Part shown: piece after piece, positions 41,629 to 51,215 of the stretch
Layout: the number at the start of each line of letters is the position of its first letter
Numbering within the stretch: the stretch's first letter is position 1
Source of the DNA: Streptomyces solicavernae
Lineage (GTDB): Bacteria; Actinomycetota; Actinomycetes; Streptomycetales; Streptomycetaceae
Direction: 5' to 3'
Length of the DNA stretch: 64,000 bases
Assembly (NCBI RefSeq): GCF_029968095.1
Contig: NZ_JASCIR010000027.1
Location: forward strand, 1-64,000
The notes under the pieces: model-generated
The model's input: only the letters and a program-made list of their open reading frames with translations
Told to the model about the DNA's origin: nothing
The model's database searches: none
Made by a program: the position numbers and the translations under genes

Positions 41629-44600
41629 GGCCGGCCTCCTTGCTGCTCGGAGTTCAGCACGAAGTCGGCGACGCGGGCGGCGGCCCGGCCGTCGTCGAGG
41701 TCGCAGTACGTCTCCCGGAACGCGGCGTACGCGGCGGCGTGTCCGGCGGTGGCGACGAGTGGGTCGGCGAGGGCGGCGAGGAGTTCCTCCTGCCCGGCGA
41801 TCAGCGGTCCCGGCGCGTTGGCCTCGAAGTCGAAGCAGAAGCCGCGCAGGGTGTCGCGGTAGTGGTCGAGGTCGTGGGTGTGGAAGAGCATCGGGCGGCC
41901 GGTCTGCGCGAAGTCGAACATCAGCGAGGAGTAGTCGGTGACCAGAATGTCGCTGATCAGCAGGAGTTCGGCGACGTCCGGGTAGCGGGTGACGTCGCGC
42001 ACGAAGCGGCTGCCGGGGACCGTGCCGCCGACCAGGTAGTGACGGCGGACCAGGAGGACGTGCCGCTCGCCGAGGGCCCGTTCGGCGGCGGCGAGGTCGA
42101 GCTGCAGGTCGAGCCCGTAGCGGCCGCCGTTCCTGGGCTGGTTCTCGCGCCAGGTCGGGGCGTAGAGGACGACTTTCGCGCCGTCGGGGATGCCGAGGCG
42201 TTCGCGTACGGCGGCGGCGACCTTGCCGCGGTCGGGGGCGTGCAGCAGGTCGGCGCGCGGATAGCCGTACTCCAGGACCTCGCCCTCGTACCCGAAGGCG
42301 CGGCGCAGCAGGGGCGTGGAGGCGCGGTTGGGGCTGACCAGGGCGCTCCACTGGGCGGCGCGGGCGGGCAGGGTGGCGATGTAGGCGGGGTCGGCGGAGA
42401 CGCTTCCCGCGACGTCCCGGCCGATGCGCTTGAGGGGGGTGCCGTGCCAGGTCTGGACGACGGTCTGGCCGTCGGCGCGCTCGAACCACTGCGGCAGCTG
42501 GGTGTTGGTGACGATCGCGCGGCAGCGGGCCAGCGCCTCGTACCACTCGGCGCTCCACAGGACGACGGGCCGGGCGCTGGGCGGTACGACGGCCTGCTGG
42601 TCGCGGACCACCCACAGGTGCTCCAACCCGGTGTCCCTGCCCGCGAGTTCCTCGTGCACGGCGCGCGGCGAGTCCGAGTACTGGCGGCCGTCGAAGCTGC
42701 TGTAGAGGACGGCCTGGCGGCGAGGTGAGGCGCGCAACTCCTGGTAGCGGGCGCGCAGTTCGGCCTGGCGGGGCGCGCCCCGGTCGGCGGCGGGCAGGGC
42801 GCTGCCGGAGGCGAGGAACAGCCGGTCGTGGGCGCGCCGCGCCACGCTGAACTCCCGCCCGCCGAGCTCCCGTACGAGCGGCAGGGCCTGGTGCTGGCCG
42901 GGGGCGACGTGCATGGGCAGGGCCTCGCCCTGTCCGCCCGCGGCCCGGAAGTACGGGTGCCAGCGCCCTTCGGCGAGCGGCAGCTCCCCGGCGAGCCCGG
43001 CGACGGCGGCGGGCGCGAAGGCGGCGTGGAAGCGCCCGTCGCGCAGGTGGACCGGCAGGGTGATCTCCTCGTCGTGGCCGCTGTGCCGCAGGACCAGGTC
43101 GACGGGGCCGGCGGCGAGCGCGGGGAAGCTGCCGCCGACGGTGAGTTCGCCGTCGGCGTCCCAGGTCAGGGTCTCGGCGATGGGGCGTACGGTCTGGTCG
43201 CGCAGCTCCAGGTTGCCGCTGGAGTTGGCGGTCAGATACAGCTCGCGGCCGGAGCGCAGCGCGTACCGCCCGGAGGGCAGCGTGTCCCGGGCGCCGACGG
43301 GGACCCTGCTGCCGTCGGCCCGCAGCAGATACGCGCCCCAGGGCTCGGCCTCGCGCGGCGCCGCGTCCTGATCGGGGGTGAACGCGGAAAGCGGCACACG
43401 CGCGGTGAACGTCCGGCCCTCGGTGTGCAGTTCGACGTCGGCGCCCTCCTTGGAGTGCCAGTTCTCCACCCGCAGCAGCGTCCCGGGCGCCGCCTCCAGA
43501 AGGGTGCCCTCGACGAGCACGTCCGCGCCGTCCAGGCGGTGCCCGGTGAGCTGGGCGAGGGTGCGCTCCACCTTCAGCTGGAGGCGGCCGCGGCTGAGCG
43601 TCGGCACCACGCGCGCGTGGTCGTCGAGATAGTGCACGGCGGCCGGGGTCGCGCCGCCCGCCATCCGCAGCGGTCCCCGGCGCAGCGCACCGCCGCCGAG
43701 CACCGCGGTCTCGGCCTGCCAGACGGCGCTGCGCCGCCCGGTGAGCAGCTTCCGCGGGTCGACGACGGCCTCGAACCCGGCCCAGTCGTAGCGGTGCAGC
43801 CCCTGCCGGGAGGCGTAGGTGGCCTCGCGCAGGAAGGTCGTACGGGCCCGCAGCGGCAGCAGGCGCCGTCTGCCGAGCCGCAGCCAGAGGAACTTGACGC
43901 GTCCGGCGAGGCGGCCCGCGGGCAGGTTGCGGCGGTAGGCGAAGCCCTTCAGGTGCAGCTTGCCGTCGCGCCACTCGGCCTGCGAGACGCGGGTGACGAG
44001 GGGAAGCTCGGATCGTTTCAGCGCGGCCACGTCGCGCGGCAGCGCCCCCTGAAGGACCGGGTAGTCCGCGCGCCGCCGGCGCAGCCCCCGCACCCGGAAT
44101 GCGCCCGGGTGGCCCTTCTCGTACGCGAGCAGGGCGAGGACCTCGTCGACGCGGCCCTCGGTGACCAGCTGCCACTTGACGCGCAGGTGCAGTGGCAGCG
44201 CGGTGAGCACGGAGCGGTCGACGGCGGCCGCGTATCCGCCCGCGTGCCGCAGGAACGCCTCGCGGTACGCCCGGTCGCCTTCGGGCAGGACGTCGAGGAA
44301 GTAGCGCAGGTCGGCGACGAGCACGGAGGAGTCGTAACGCCGTTTGCCCTCGGCCCACTTGGTGTGCTCGTCGGAGCCCGGCGCCGCGTCCTTCGCGCGC
44401 GCGGCGAGGAACGCGGAGGCGGTCGTGCAGGCGGCGGTGCGCTCCTCGACGGCGCGTGGGGTGGTGCGGCGGTTGGTGATGGAGCCGTCGCGGTCGCGCC
44501 AGAGGTAGACGGTGTCGCGCAGGACGTCCACGGCGCCGGCGAGGAAGTGCGCGGGCACGATGACGGGGGTGTCCTCGAACAGCACGCCCTCGGGGAAAGC

Positions 44601-45122
44601 GAGTCGGTGCCGGTCCCAGAACTCCCTGCGGAACACCTTGTTGCAGGCGATGCGGTCGGCGAGCAGCGACCAGTCGCGGGTGACGTGGACACCCGAACGC
44701 GTGGCCCGCATCGGCTTCTTGAACATCCAGGACTGCTCGGCCCTGCCGTTCACCCTGAGCCGGTGCACATTGCCGCTGACGAAGTCGGACCCGGACTCCG
44801 CCAGGGCGGCGAGCATCTTCTCGTACGCGTCGACCGGCACCAGGTCGTCGCTGTCCACGAAGGCGAGATGCGTGCCGCGGGCGTGCCGGACCCCGGCGTT
44901 GCGGGCGGCGCCGAGGCCGGCGTTCTCCTGCCGGAAGAGCCGGAACCTCGGGTCCCGCGCGGCGTGTTCGCGGGCGATGCGGGCGCTCCCGTCGGTGGAG
45001 CCGTCGTCGATCATGACCACTTCGAGGTCGGTCATGGTCTGGCCCGCGAGTGACTGCAGGCAGGCGCCGAGGTAGTCCTCGACGTTGTGGACGGGGACGA
45101 CGACGCTGAGGCGGGGTGCCAT
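41625..45122 (-). CDS. GT2 / CDP-glycerol glycerophosphotransferase fusion (module A, first polymerase)
   Basis: The 1165-residue protein starts with a full GT2 domain (LSVVVPVHNVEDYLGACL, IDDGSTDGSARIA, FVDSDDLV) and ends with a TagF-type domain: TWHGTPLKRIGRD, VVLYAPTWRENQ, LVTDYSSLMFDFAQTGRP. Between them lies an unusually long beta-rich region of about 450 residues, absent from classical TagF. It heads a tightly coupled trio with 4-bp overlaps. Alditol-phosphate polymer synthesis at the inner membrane face is the likely role; the exact alditol cannot be told. The start MAPRLSVV is the natural GT2 beginning. Confidence 0.9.
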   Translation of the reverse strand: MAPRLSVVVPVHNVEDYLGACLQSLAGQTMTDLEVVMIDDGSTDGSARIAREHAARDPRFRLFRQENAGLGAARNAGVRHARGTHLAFVDSDDLVPVDAYEKMLAALAESGSDFVSGNVHRLRVNGRAEQSWMFKKPMRATRSGVHVTRDWSLLADRIACNKVFRREFWDRHRLAFPEGVLFEDTPVIVPAHFLAGAVDVLRDTVYLWRDRDGSITNRRTTPRAVEERTAACTTASAFLAARAKDAAPGSDEHTKWAEGKRRYDSSVLVADLRYFLDVLPEGDRAYREAFLRHAGGYAAAVDRSVLTALPLHLRVKWQLVTEGRVDEVLALLAYEKGHPGAFRVRGLRRRRADYPVLQGALPRDVAALKRSELPLVTRVSQAEWRDGKLHLKGFAYRRNLPAGRLAGRVKFLWLRLGRRRLLPLRARTTFLREATYASRQGLHRYDWAGFEAVVDPRKLLTGRRSAVWQAETAVLGGGALRRGPLRMAGGATPAAVHYLDDHARVVPTLSRGRLQLKVERTLAQLTGHRLDGADVLVEGTLLEAAPGTLLRVENWHSKEGADVELHTEGRTFTARVPLSAFTPDQDAAPREAEPWGAYLLRADGSRVPVGARDTLPSGRYALRSGRELYLTANSSGNLELRDQTVRPIAETLTWDADGELTVGGSFPALAAGPVDLVLRHSGHDEEITLPVHLRDGRFHAAFAPAAVAGLAGELPLAEGRWHPYFRAAGGQGEALPMHVAPGQHQALPLVRELGGREFSVARRAHDRLFLASGSALPAADRGAPRQAELRARYQELRASPRRQAVLYSSFDGRQYSDSPRAVHEELAGRDTGLEHLWVVRDQQAVVPPSARPVVLWSAEWYEALARCRAIVTNTQLPQWFERADGQTVVQTWHGTPLKRIGRDVAGSVSADPAYIATLPARAAQWSALVSPNRASTPLLRRAFGYEGEVLEYGYPRADLLHAPDRGKVAAAVRERLGIPDGAKVVLYAPTWRENQPRNGGRYGLDLQLDLAAAERALGERHVLLVRRHYLVGGTVPGSRFVRDVTRYPDVAELLLISDILVTDYSSLMFDFAQTGRPMLFHTHDLDHYRDTLRGFCFDFEANAPGPLIAGQEELLAALADPLVATAGHAAAYAAFRETYCDLDDGRAAARVADFVLNSEQQGGRP

Positions 45123-45383
45123 GCGGTGCACACGATCCTTCCGGACGGCAGGGCTACACGGGCTACACGGGCTACACATCAAGACCTTTTAAGGGTCTAC
45201 GGGTTAACAACAGACGGCTCTTCGCACAGTCACCCCATGACGGCCGTTCGAGTGAAAACAGGCCGATCCCGACCCCACGGCACTCACGCCGTGAGACCGG
45301 GACCGTCTCAACTCACCTGCGGGGACTGCCTGTTACGGCCTGCTGTTACGGCCTGCAGTTACGGCCTGCCGCTAGGCCTGCTG
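45123..45383. other. Leader region of the module A operon with small repeats
   Basis: It holds a triplicated GGCTACACG (45153-45180) and the TGTTACGGCC repeats described separately. The middle part (45180-45300) is less GC-rich and probably contains the operon promoter. Confidence 0.5.
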
Positions 45384-45390
45384 TCACGGC
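45330..45390. repeat. TGTTACGGCCTGC repeats over the TylF-type gene end
   Basis: Four to five units of about 13 bp (CTGTTACGGCCTG, CAGTTACGGCCTG, CTGTCACGGC) run into the last codons of the methyltransferase gene. Confidence 0.6.
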
Positions 45391-46199
45391 TTGACGGCGA
45401 TCCGCCCCTCGTCCATGCGCAGGAGCAGCAGCCGCGCCCCGGTGTGCTCCAGGAACTCGTCGACGGCCTGGCGGGAGCCCTGCCAGTAGCCGTAGTCGTC
45501 GATGAGCAGGACGCCGCCGGGCGACAACCGGTCGTAGAGGTGGTCGAGTTCGTGTTTCGTGGAGGCGTACCAGTCGGTGTCGAGGCGCAGGATGGAGATC
45601 TGCTCGGGCGCCTCGTCGGGCACGGTCTCCTCGACCTTGCCGACGACGTAGTGCATCCGCTCCTCGGGGTAAGGGACGCTCTCGAAGCCGGACTTGACGT
45701 CGTCGAGGTCGGCGACGGCCCAGATCGGGCGGTCCTTGCCCTGGATGTCCAGGAGTTCCTGCGCGGGCCTGCCGTCGCGCCGCACGTCCAGCTCAGTGGG
45801 CGGGGTCATGCCCTCGTACGTGTCGAAGAGGTACAGGTGGCGGTCGGTCGCGCCGAGGGAGAGCAGGGTCTTGGCGCAGGCCTGCATCGAACCGCCGCGC
45901 CACACCCCGCACTCCACGATGTCGCCGGGGATGTCGTGGGCGACGACGTGCCGGATGGCGAGGATGAAGGCGTTGAGCTTCTCCGGCGAGGTCATCGTGC
46001 GCGGCTTCACCTCGCGGATGATCGCCTTCGCCTCGTCGTCGTAGTCGTCCGGGAGCACCAGGTCCTTGGGCTTCGGCTTCGCCTTGGGGGCGGGGGCCGG
46101 GGCTGCCGCGGACGGCTTCGGTGCGGGGGCGGCCGCTCGGGTCAGCTGGTATCCGGTGAGCTGCTTCAGTACGCCGTTCACTGCTTTTCGCCATGCCAT
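45384..46199 (-). CDS. TylF/MycF-family O-methyltransferase
   Basis: The 271-residue protein has the family motifs IVECGVWRGGSMQACAKTL, LYLFDTYEGMTPPTE, SILRLDTDWYASTKHELDHL and GGVLLIDDYGYWQGSRQAVDEF, in which the aspartates bind magnesium. TylF and MycF methylate sugar hydroxyls on macrolides, so this enzyme probably methylates a sugar of the wall polymer. The first 45 residues are an Ala/Pro/Lys-rich extension. The ATG at 46199 is chosen over upstream frame extensions that overlap the next gene. Confidence 0.92.
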   Translation of the reverse strand: MAWRKAVNGVLKQLTGYQLTRAAAPAPKPSAAAPAPAPKAKPKPKDLVLPDDYDDEAKAIIREVKPRTMTSPEKLNAFILAIRHVVAHDIPGDIVECGVWRGGSMQACAKTLLSLGATDRHLYLFDTYEGMTPPTELDVRRDGRPAQELLDIQGKDRPIWAVADLDDVKSGFESVPYPEERMHYVVGKVEETVPDEAPEQISILRLDTDWYASTKHELDHLYDRLSPGGVLLIDDYGYWQGSRQAVDEFLEHTGARLLLLRMDEGRIAVKP

Positions 46200-46254
46200 G
46201 CGGCGGGACGATACGCGCGCGCCGCCGCCGATGTCACGTTTCGTCAACGAATCC

Positions 46255-46995
46255 TTACTGTGCGTGCGGTGCGGGGGTGTGGGACGTCGTGGGCCGCGCG
46301 GGCTCGGGCACGGCGGCGGGCCTGCCGCACTGTCCGCGCCCGGCCAGCGGTTCGGGCAGCGGGACGCCCTCGACGCCGCCGACGCGGTTGGCCCACCACC
46401 GGGTGGTGGCCCGAACAAAGGTCATGGTGAGCCGGGGGTAGTTCTTCGGCTTGCGGAAGACGCCGACGGTGTCGCCCCAGTAGGCGTGCTTGGCGTCGAT
46501 GCCCTTGTAGCTGTGCCAGATGCCCTTGGCGGGCGGGAAGTCGGTGTAGGCCTCGACGAGTTCGAGCTGCGTGTACGCGGCCAGGGCGCGGAAGCCGTCC
46601 GGGTAGTAGCGCCAGCAGTCCTGCTGGTCGTGCTCATGGCCGCGGGACGGGGCGGTGACGAAGGCGGTGCCGCCGGGCCTGAGCACGCGGGCGATCTCCA
46701 GCATGGACGCCCAGAAGAACGGGATGTGCTCGAAGGCCTGACCGGACAGCAGGAAGTCCGCGCTGTTCGACTTCACCGGAACGCGGTACGGCCTGGGCAT
46801 CACGCGGTCGACGTTGGGGCCGTCCCACACGTCGACCCCGCAGTAGTCGATGTCCCGCCCCTTCAGGAGCGCCCGGTGCGTGAGCTTCTGCCCGTCCGAG
46901 ACACGGGAGCCCAGGTCGACGACCCGCTGGCGGCGGTCGGTGGGCATGTACTCCTCGATGCAGAGCGCCATCTGCTCGTACGCGGACCTGTGCAC
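46255..46995 (-). CDS. Class I SAM-dependent methyltransferase
   Basis: The 246-residue protein has RVVDLGSRVSDGQKLTH as motif I, DYCGVDVWDGPNVD, and the LRPGGTAFVTAPSRGHEHD segment typical of Methyltransf_11-type enzymes. The substrate is unknown; its neighbours suggest a cell-wall sugar. The GTG at 46995 has GAGG four bases upstream. It is upstream of the TylF-type gene on the same strand with a 55-bp gap and divergent from the gene at 47114. Confidence 0.85.
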   Translation of the reverse strand: MHRSAYEQMALCIEEYMPTDRRQRVVDLGSRVSDGQKLTHRALLKGRDIDYCGVDVWDGPNVDRVMPRPYRVPVKSNSADFLLSGQAFEHIPFFWASMLEIARVLRPGGTAFVTAPSRGHEHDQQDCWRYYPDGFRALAAYTQLELVEAYTDFPPAKGIWHSYKGIDAKHAYWGDTVGVFRKPKNYPRLTMTFVRATTRWWANRVGGVEGVPLPEPLAGRGQCGRPAAVPEPARPTTSHTPAPHAQ

Positions 46996-47113
46996 GGGGC
47001 CTCATCCTCAACTCGGGTGCGTTGCGGTCATCAACGGCCTGCCGGGCGACGAGGTCACGCCCCGCGGGCCCGTCCGGCGGGGACTTCGGGACGGGTCGGG
47101 GCAAAGTAGGCGA

Positions 47114-48112
47114 ATGCATCGAATGGGGTTCGTCGTACGGAGCCGTTCGCACCGGTTCCGCCTGGAGCGGCTCGCCGCGGGCCGCTCCCGCGGGCGCGGG
47201 GCCCTGCTGCCGCCGCCCGTCCACCTCTCGCTTGGCGACAGCCGGACGTTCAACCTCGCCCTCGACCCGCCGGAGCCGGTGGGCCGCGCCCGGCTCGTCG
47301 TCTCGCGCGGCGGCGTGCGCCATGAGGTGCCGCTCGCCGTGGAACGCCGCGCGGCGGGCGGCGGCCGGCTGCTCACCGCGACCGCCACGCTGCGCGGTCC
47401 CGGCGCCGAGCCGGGCGCCTCCGGCCTGCATCTGGCCGACGGGGTCTGGCGGCTGACCGTGGTCACCACCGGCCCGGAGGGCCGCGTACGGCGGCGGGGC
47501 CTCACCCTCGGCCCCGAGGCGCCCCCACCGACGGCACCGCCGCCCGCGACGCCTCCTGCCATGCCGCCTGCCACGCCGCCCGCCACTCCGACGCTGCGGT
47601 ACGCGCCCGACGCCCGCACCGGCGCCCTGATCCGGGTCGTGCGCTGCCGCGGCGGGCGGGCCGCGCTGCAGGTCACCCGGCCGCTGCCGCACGCCGAGCT
47701 GGTCCGCTTCGAGCCGCGCGGCGACGGCGCCGCCGTACACGTCCGGCTGGTCGCGGCCGCACCCGAGGGCTGGCGCGCGGAGGCGGTACGGCGCCGGGAC
47801 GGCGTCACCGTACCGGCCCGACTCAGCTCGCAGAACGGCAAGTTCACGCTCGACCTGCCGCTCGGCGGGATGGCGGGGGCCGGACCCGGCCAGTGGGTGT
47901 GGGACTTCCGGCTGCTGCGCGGCCCGGACCCGGCCCGCCACGCGCTGCCGCTCGCCCGCCGCCTCACCGACGTACGCGACCCGGCGACCGCCTTCCCCGC
48001 GCCGTTCCGCGTCTTCGCGCTGCCCTGCGGCTCGCTCGTCCGGGCGCACGCCCACTTCACGAAGTCCGGCGGGTTCGCCGTGACCTGCCTCGAACTGACG
48101 GAGGACCGATGA
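47114..48112 (+). CDS. Hypothetical protein coupled to the Stealth fusion gene
   Basis: The 332-residue protein has two beta-rich halves (LSLGDSRTFNLALDPPEPVG; RFEPRGDGAAVHVRLVAA, FTLDLPLGGM) joined by a proline-rich linker with PPATPPAMPPATPPATP repeats. The style is like the beta-rich linker regions of the large polymerase fusions in this locus, but no transferase motif is present. Its stop overlaps the ATG of the Stealth fusion (48109-48112), so the two proteins are made together. A second ATG at 47123 is possible. Role unknown; a scaffold or polymer-binding part is one guess. Confidence 0.72.
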   Translation: MHRMGFVVRSRSHRFRLERLAAGRSRGRGALLPPPVHLSLGDSRTFNLALDPPEPVGRARLVVSRGGVRHEVPLAVERRAAGGGRLLTATATLRGPGAEPGASGLHLADGVWRLTVVTTGPEGRVRRRGLTLGPEAPPPTAPPPATPPAMPPATPPATPTLRYAPDARTGALIRVVRCRGGRAALQVTRPLPHAELVRFEPRGDGAAVHVRLVAAAPEGWRAEAVRRRDGVTVPARLSSQNGKFTLDLPLGGMAGAGPGQWVWDFRLLRGPDPARHALPLARRLTDVRDPATAFPAPFRVFALPCGSLVRAHAHFTKSGGFAVTCLELTEDR

Positions 48113-51057
48113 AGATCACGTACCTGCTGACCCGGGGCGACGAGACGGGCGGCACCGAACTAGCCACCTGCACCCAGGCCCAGCACCTCGCCGGCCGGTG
48201 CGAGGTCGAGGTCCTGTCGGTGTTCCGCACCCGGCCCGAGCCGTACTTCCCCGAGGCCCGCGCGCTGCCCGTGCGCCACCTGGTCGACCGCACGGCGAGC
48301 CCCGGACGCCCGGTCCGCGAGTCCCGCCTGGACGAGGAGACCTGCCGCACGCTGGCCGCGCTGCCGAGCGAGCTGGTCGCGCCCGCCTGGGAGCCGACGT
48401 TCGACCGGCTCTCCGACGTCGAGCTGTCGACGGCGCTCGCCGCCCTGGACACGGACGTCCTGGTGACGACCTCGCCCGCGCTCCTGGCCGCGGCCGTGAC
48501 GCACGCACCGGCCCGGGTGGTGACGGTGCATCAGGAACATCGCCCGTCGCAGCGCCGCGGCGCCTCCGTCGAGCCGCTGCTGCTGCACGGGCCCCGGCTC
48601 GACGCCCTGGTCACGCCGGCCGAGCGCACCCGCCTGTGGCTCGCCGAGTCCCTGGGCGCCAGCGCGCCCGAGCTCGCGGTGATCCCGAACGCTGTCCCGG
48701 ACGGCTTCCGCCCGAGCGCCGACGGCGAGGGCCGGGTGATCGTGATGGCGGCGCGTCTGGCCGGGGAGAAGCGGGTCGACCACGCCGTACGGGCCTTCGC
48801 CCAGGTCGCCGACGCCCACCCGGACTGGACGCTGCGCGTCTTCGGCGGCGGCCGGCCGGCGGACGAGCTGCGCCGCCTGGTCGACGGCTCGGGCCTGCAG
48901 GACCGGGTCGAACTCCTCGGCCCCTGCCGGGACATGGCCGCCGAGTGGGCCAAGGCGGGCCTGAGCCTGCTGACCTCGGGACACGACGAGGCCTTCCCGC
49001 CGGTCCTCCTGGAGGCGCTGGCGGCCGGGGTCCCGGTGGTGGCGTACGACGTGCTGACCGGGCCCGCCGAGATCGTCCGGCACCGGGTCGACGGGCTGCT
49101 CGTGCCGCCGGGCGACGTCGACGGTCTCGCCGCCGCGATGAGCTCCCTGATGGGCGACCCGGAGACCCGCCGGGGCTATGGGCTCGCCGCGCGCCGGGGC
49201 GTGTACGAGCGCTTCTCCCCGGTCCGCGTCACCGGGCTCTGGGAGGACCTCTTCACCCGGCTCGTGGCCCGCCGCGACCGCCCCGAACGGCTCGCCGAGC
49301 GGGCCGACCGGGCCGCCGCCGCGATCGGTGCGGGCGGCGGGACCTTCCGGGCCACCGCCCCGTACCTGCTCAGCGCCCTGCCGGCCGCCGACGAGCACGC
49401 GCGCGAGAACGAACTCCTGGAGACCGGCGCCGCCAAGCGCCTGGTCCGCTCCGTGGGCCGCCTGGCCGAGCAGCGGGACGACCTGACGCTGCCCGCCGCG
49501 GTCGACCGGAACCTCGAACTGACCGCCTCCGCGCTCCGGTCGTACGCCGTCCCGTACGTCCTGGTGCGCACCGGCGGGACGACACACACCCTCGCCGTGG
49601 ACGCCGCCGACCGCGCGCTCGCGCTCAAGGCACTGGCCGAGGCCGCCTCCGGCGAGGCGGTCTACGCGGAGCTGGTCCGGCCGCGCGACGCCGCCCCGGG
49701 GCCGGTGCTCGCCGAGCGCCTGGACTCGGTGGGCGAGGTCGCCGGGGTGAAGATCTTCCGGCCGGTCACCACGTCCACGCTTTCGCTGCGGTACGGGGCG
49801 GGGGAGGCCTGCACGGTCGCTTTCTGGCGGCGGGAGCAGGAGGGGGAGGGCCAGGGCGAGGGCCAGGGACAGGGCCAGGGACAGGGCCAGGGACAGGGAC
49901 AGGGACAGGGCCGGGGACAGGGAGAGGGAGAGCGCCAGAAGGAGGGCCAGGGGAAAGGCGAGGGGGACGGCGGGCCATGGCGCGCGCCGTTCGGCACCAC
50001 GCTCGCGGGCGCGGAGCTGCCGTCCCTGCGGCCCTCGGCGGCGCTGACGGTGGCCGGCCGCCGCCACCCCACCCTTGAGGTGTTCGCCGAGCGCCTGATG
50101 AAGGACGTCGACTTCCCCGTGGACGCCGTCTACACCTGGGTGGACGACACCGACCCGCGCTGGCGCGCCCGCCGTGACGCGGCGCGCGGGCCGGCCGGCG
50201 AGTCGGCGGACAACGGGACGGTGCGCTTCCGCAACCGCGACGAACTCCGGTACTCCCTGCGGTCGCTGGCGCAGTACGCGCCGTGGATCCGGCATGTGTA
50301 CCTGGTGACGGCGGGGCAGCGCCCGGACTGGCTCGACCCCGGCCACCCGGGCCTGACGGTCGTCGGCCACGAGGAGATCTTCCCGGACCCGGCGGCGGCC
50401 CTGCCCACCTTCAACTCGCACGCCATCGAGGCGCAGCTGCACCGCATCGAGGGCCTGTCGGAGCACTTCCTGTACCTGAACGACGACGTGTTCCTCGGCC
50501 GTCCGACCACCCCGGAGACCTTCTTCCTCAGCTCCGGCCTGGTCCGGCTGTTCTGGTCGTCGGTGCCGGTGCCCGCGCAGCCGCCGTCGGACGCGGACGA
50601 GGGCTGCCTGGCGGCGGCGAAGAACAACCGGGCCCTGCTCCAGCGGGACTTCGGGCGCACCCTCACGCACGGCTTCCTGCACGTCCCGCACGCCCTGCGC
50701 CGCAGCGTCCTCGAAGAGCTCTCCGAGCGGTACGCGGACGAGCTGGCCGCCACGTCCCGCAGCCGTTTCCGCTCCCGCACCGACCTGTCCCCGGTGTCGT
50801 CCCTGTACCAGCACTACGCGTACCTGACGGGCCGCGCGGTGCCCGGCGCGCTCGCGTACGACTACGTCGACATCGCCGACCGGGCGGGGCACGCGCGGCT
50901 CGGGCGGATCCTGCAGAGCCGCAACAAGACGGTGTTCTGCATCGGCGAGTCCCAGGACGGGACACTCTCCGAGCAGGAGACGGCGCTCGCGCTGCGGGCG
51001 TTCCTGACGGCGTACTTCCCGGTCCCCTCGCCCTACGAGCGGTCCCGGCGCTCCTGA
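48109..51057 (+). CDS. GT4 glycosyltransferase fused to Stealth-family sugar-phosphate transferase
   Basis: This 982-residue protein joins two enzymes. Residues 1-395 are a GT4 domain (KITYLLTRGDETGGTEL, VMAARLAGEKRVDHAVRAF, SGHDEAFPPVLLEALAAG). Residues about 665-975 are a Stealth domain: CR1 FPVDAVYTWVDDTDPRW, CR2 RFRNRDELRYSLRSLAQYAP with HFLYLNDDVFLGR, then HGFLHVPHALRRSV and HYAYLTGRAVPG as the later blocks. Stealth proteins transfer hexose-1-phosphate to make phosphodiester-linked polymers. The two halves are linked through a Gln/Gly tract (580-617). A fusion of this kind would add both a sugar and a sugar phosphate. It is coupled to the preceding gene. Confidence 0.9.
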   Translation: MKITYLLTRGDETGGTELATCTQAQHLAGRCEVEVLSVFRTRPEPYFPEARALPVRHLVDRTASPGRPVRESRLDEETCRTLAALPSELVAPAWEPTFDRLSDVELSTALAALDTDVLVTTSPALLAAAVTHAPARVVTVHQEHRPSQRRGASVEPLLLHGPRLDALVTPAERTRLWLAESLGASAPELAVIPNAVPDGFRPSADGEGRVIVMAARLAGEKRVDHAVRAFAQVADAHPDWTLRVFGGGRPADELRRLVDGSGLQDRVELLGPCRDMAAEWAKAGLSLLTSGHDEAFPPVLLEALAAGVPVVAYDVLTGPAEIVRHRVDGLLVPPGDVDGLAAAMSSLMGDPETRRGYGLAARRGVYERFSPVRVTGLWEDLFTRLVARRDRPERLAERADRAAAAIGAGGGTFRATAPYLLSALPAADEHARENELLETGAAKRLVRSVGRLAEQRDDLTLPAAVDRNLELTASALRSYAVPYVLVRTGGTTHTLAVDAADRALALKALAEAASGEAVYAELVRPRDAAPGPVLAERLDSVGEVAGVKIFRPVTTSTLSLRYGAGEACTVAFWRREQEGEGQGEGQGQGQGQGQGQGQGQGRGQGEGERQKEGQGKGEGDGGPWRAPFGTTLAGAELPSLRPSAALTVAGRRHPTLEVFAERLMKDVDFPVDAVYTWVDDTDPRWRARRDAARGPAGESADNGTVRFRNRDELRYSLRSLAQYAPWIRHVYLVTAGQRPDWLDPGHPGLTVVGHEEIFPDPAAALPTFNSHAIEAQLHRIEGLSEHFLYLNDDVFLGRPTTPETFFLSSGLVRLFWSSVPVPAQPPSDADEGCLAAAKNNRALLQRDFGRTLTHGFLHVPHALRRSVLEELSERYADELAATSRSRFRSRTDLSPVSSLYQHYAYLTGRAVPGALAYDYVDIADRAGHARLGRILQSRNKTVFCIGESQDGTLSEQETALALRAFLTAYFPVPSPYERSRRS
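49846..49965. repeat. Repeats encoding the Gln-Gly linker
   Basis: GGCCAGGGACAG-type 12-bp and 6-bp units repeat and encode an alternating Gln-Gly tract with Glu at both ends. Confidence 0.85.
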
Positions 51058-51059
51058 CC

Positions 51060-51215
51060 GCCCCGGGTGAATCCAGCCCGTCCGGCGCTTGAGGGCGAGG
51101 GCGCAGGCCGACAAACCAGCCCCCCGTCCGGCCCGAGGACAAGGCAGGCCGATGCAGGTCTGGGGCGCAGCCCGGGGACCGCAGCCCCAGGGACCGCAGC
51201 CCCGGACCACGGCAA
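51060..51215. repeat. Dispersed GC-rich intergenic repeat (copy 3, degenerate)
   Basis: TGAATCCAGCCCGTCCGGCG, a CTTGAGG block and repeated GGGACCGCAGCCCC units lie between two convergent genes. It shares the CCAGCCCGTCCGGCG core with the copy near 55880. Confidence 0.65.
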
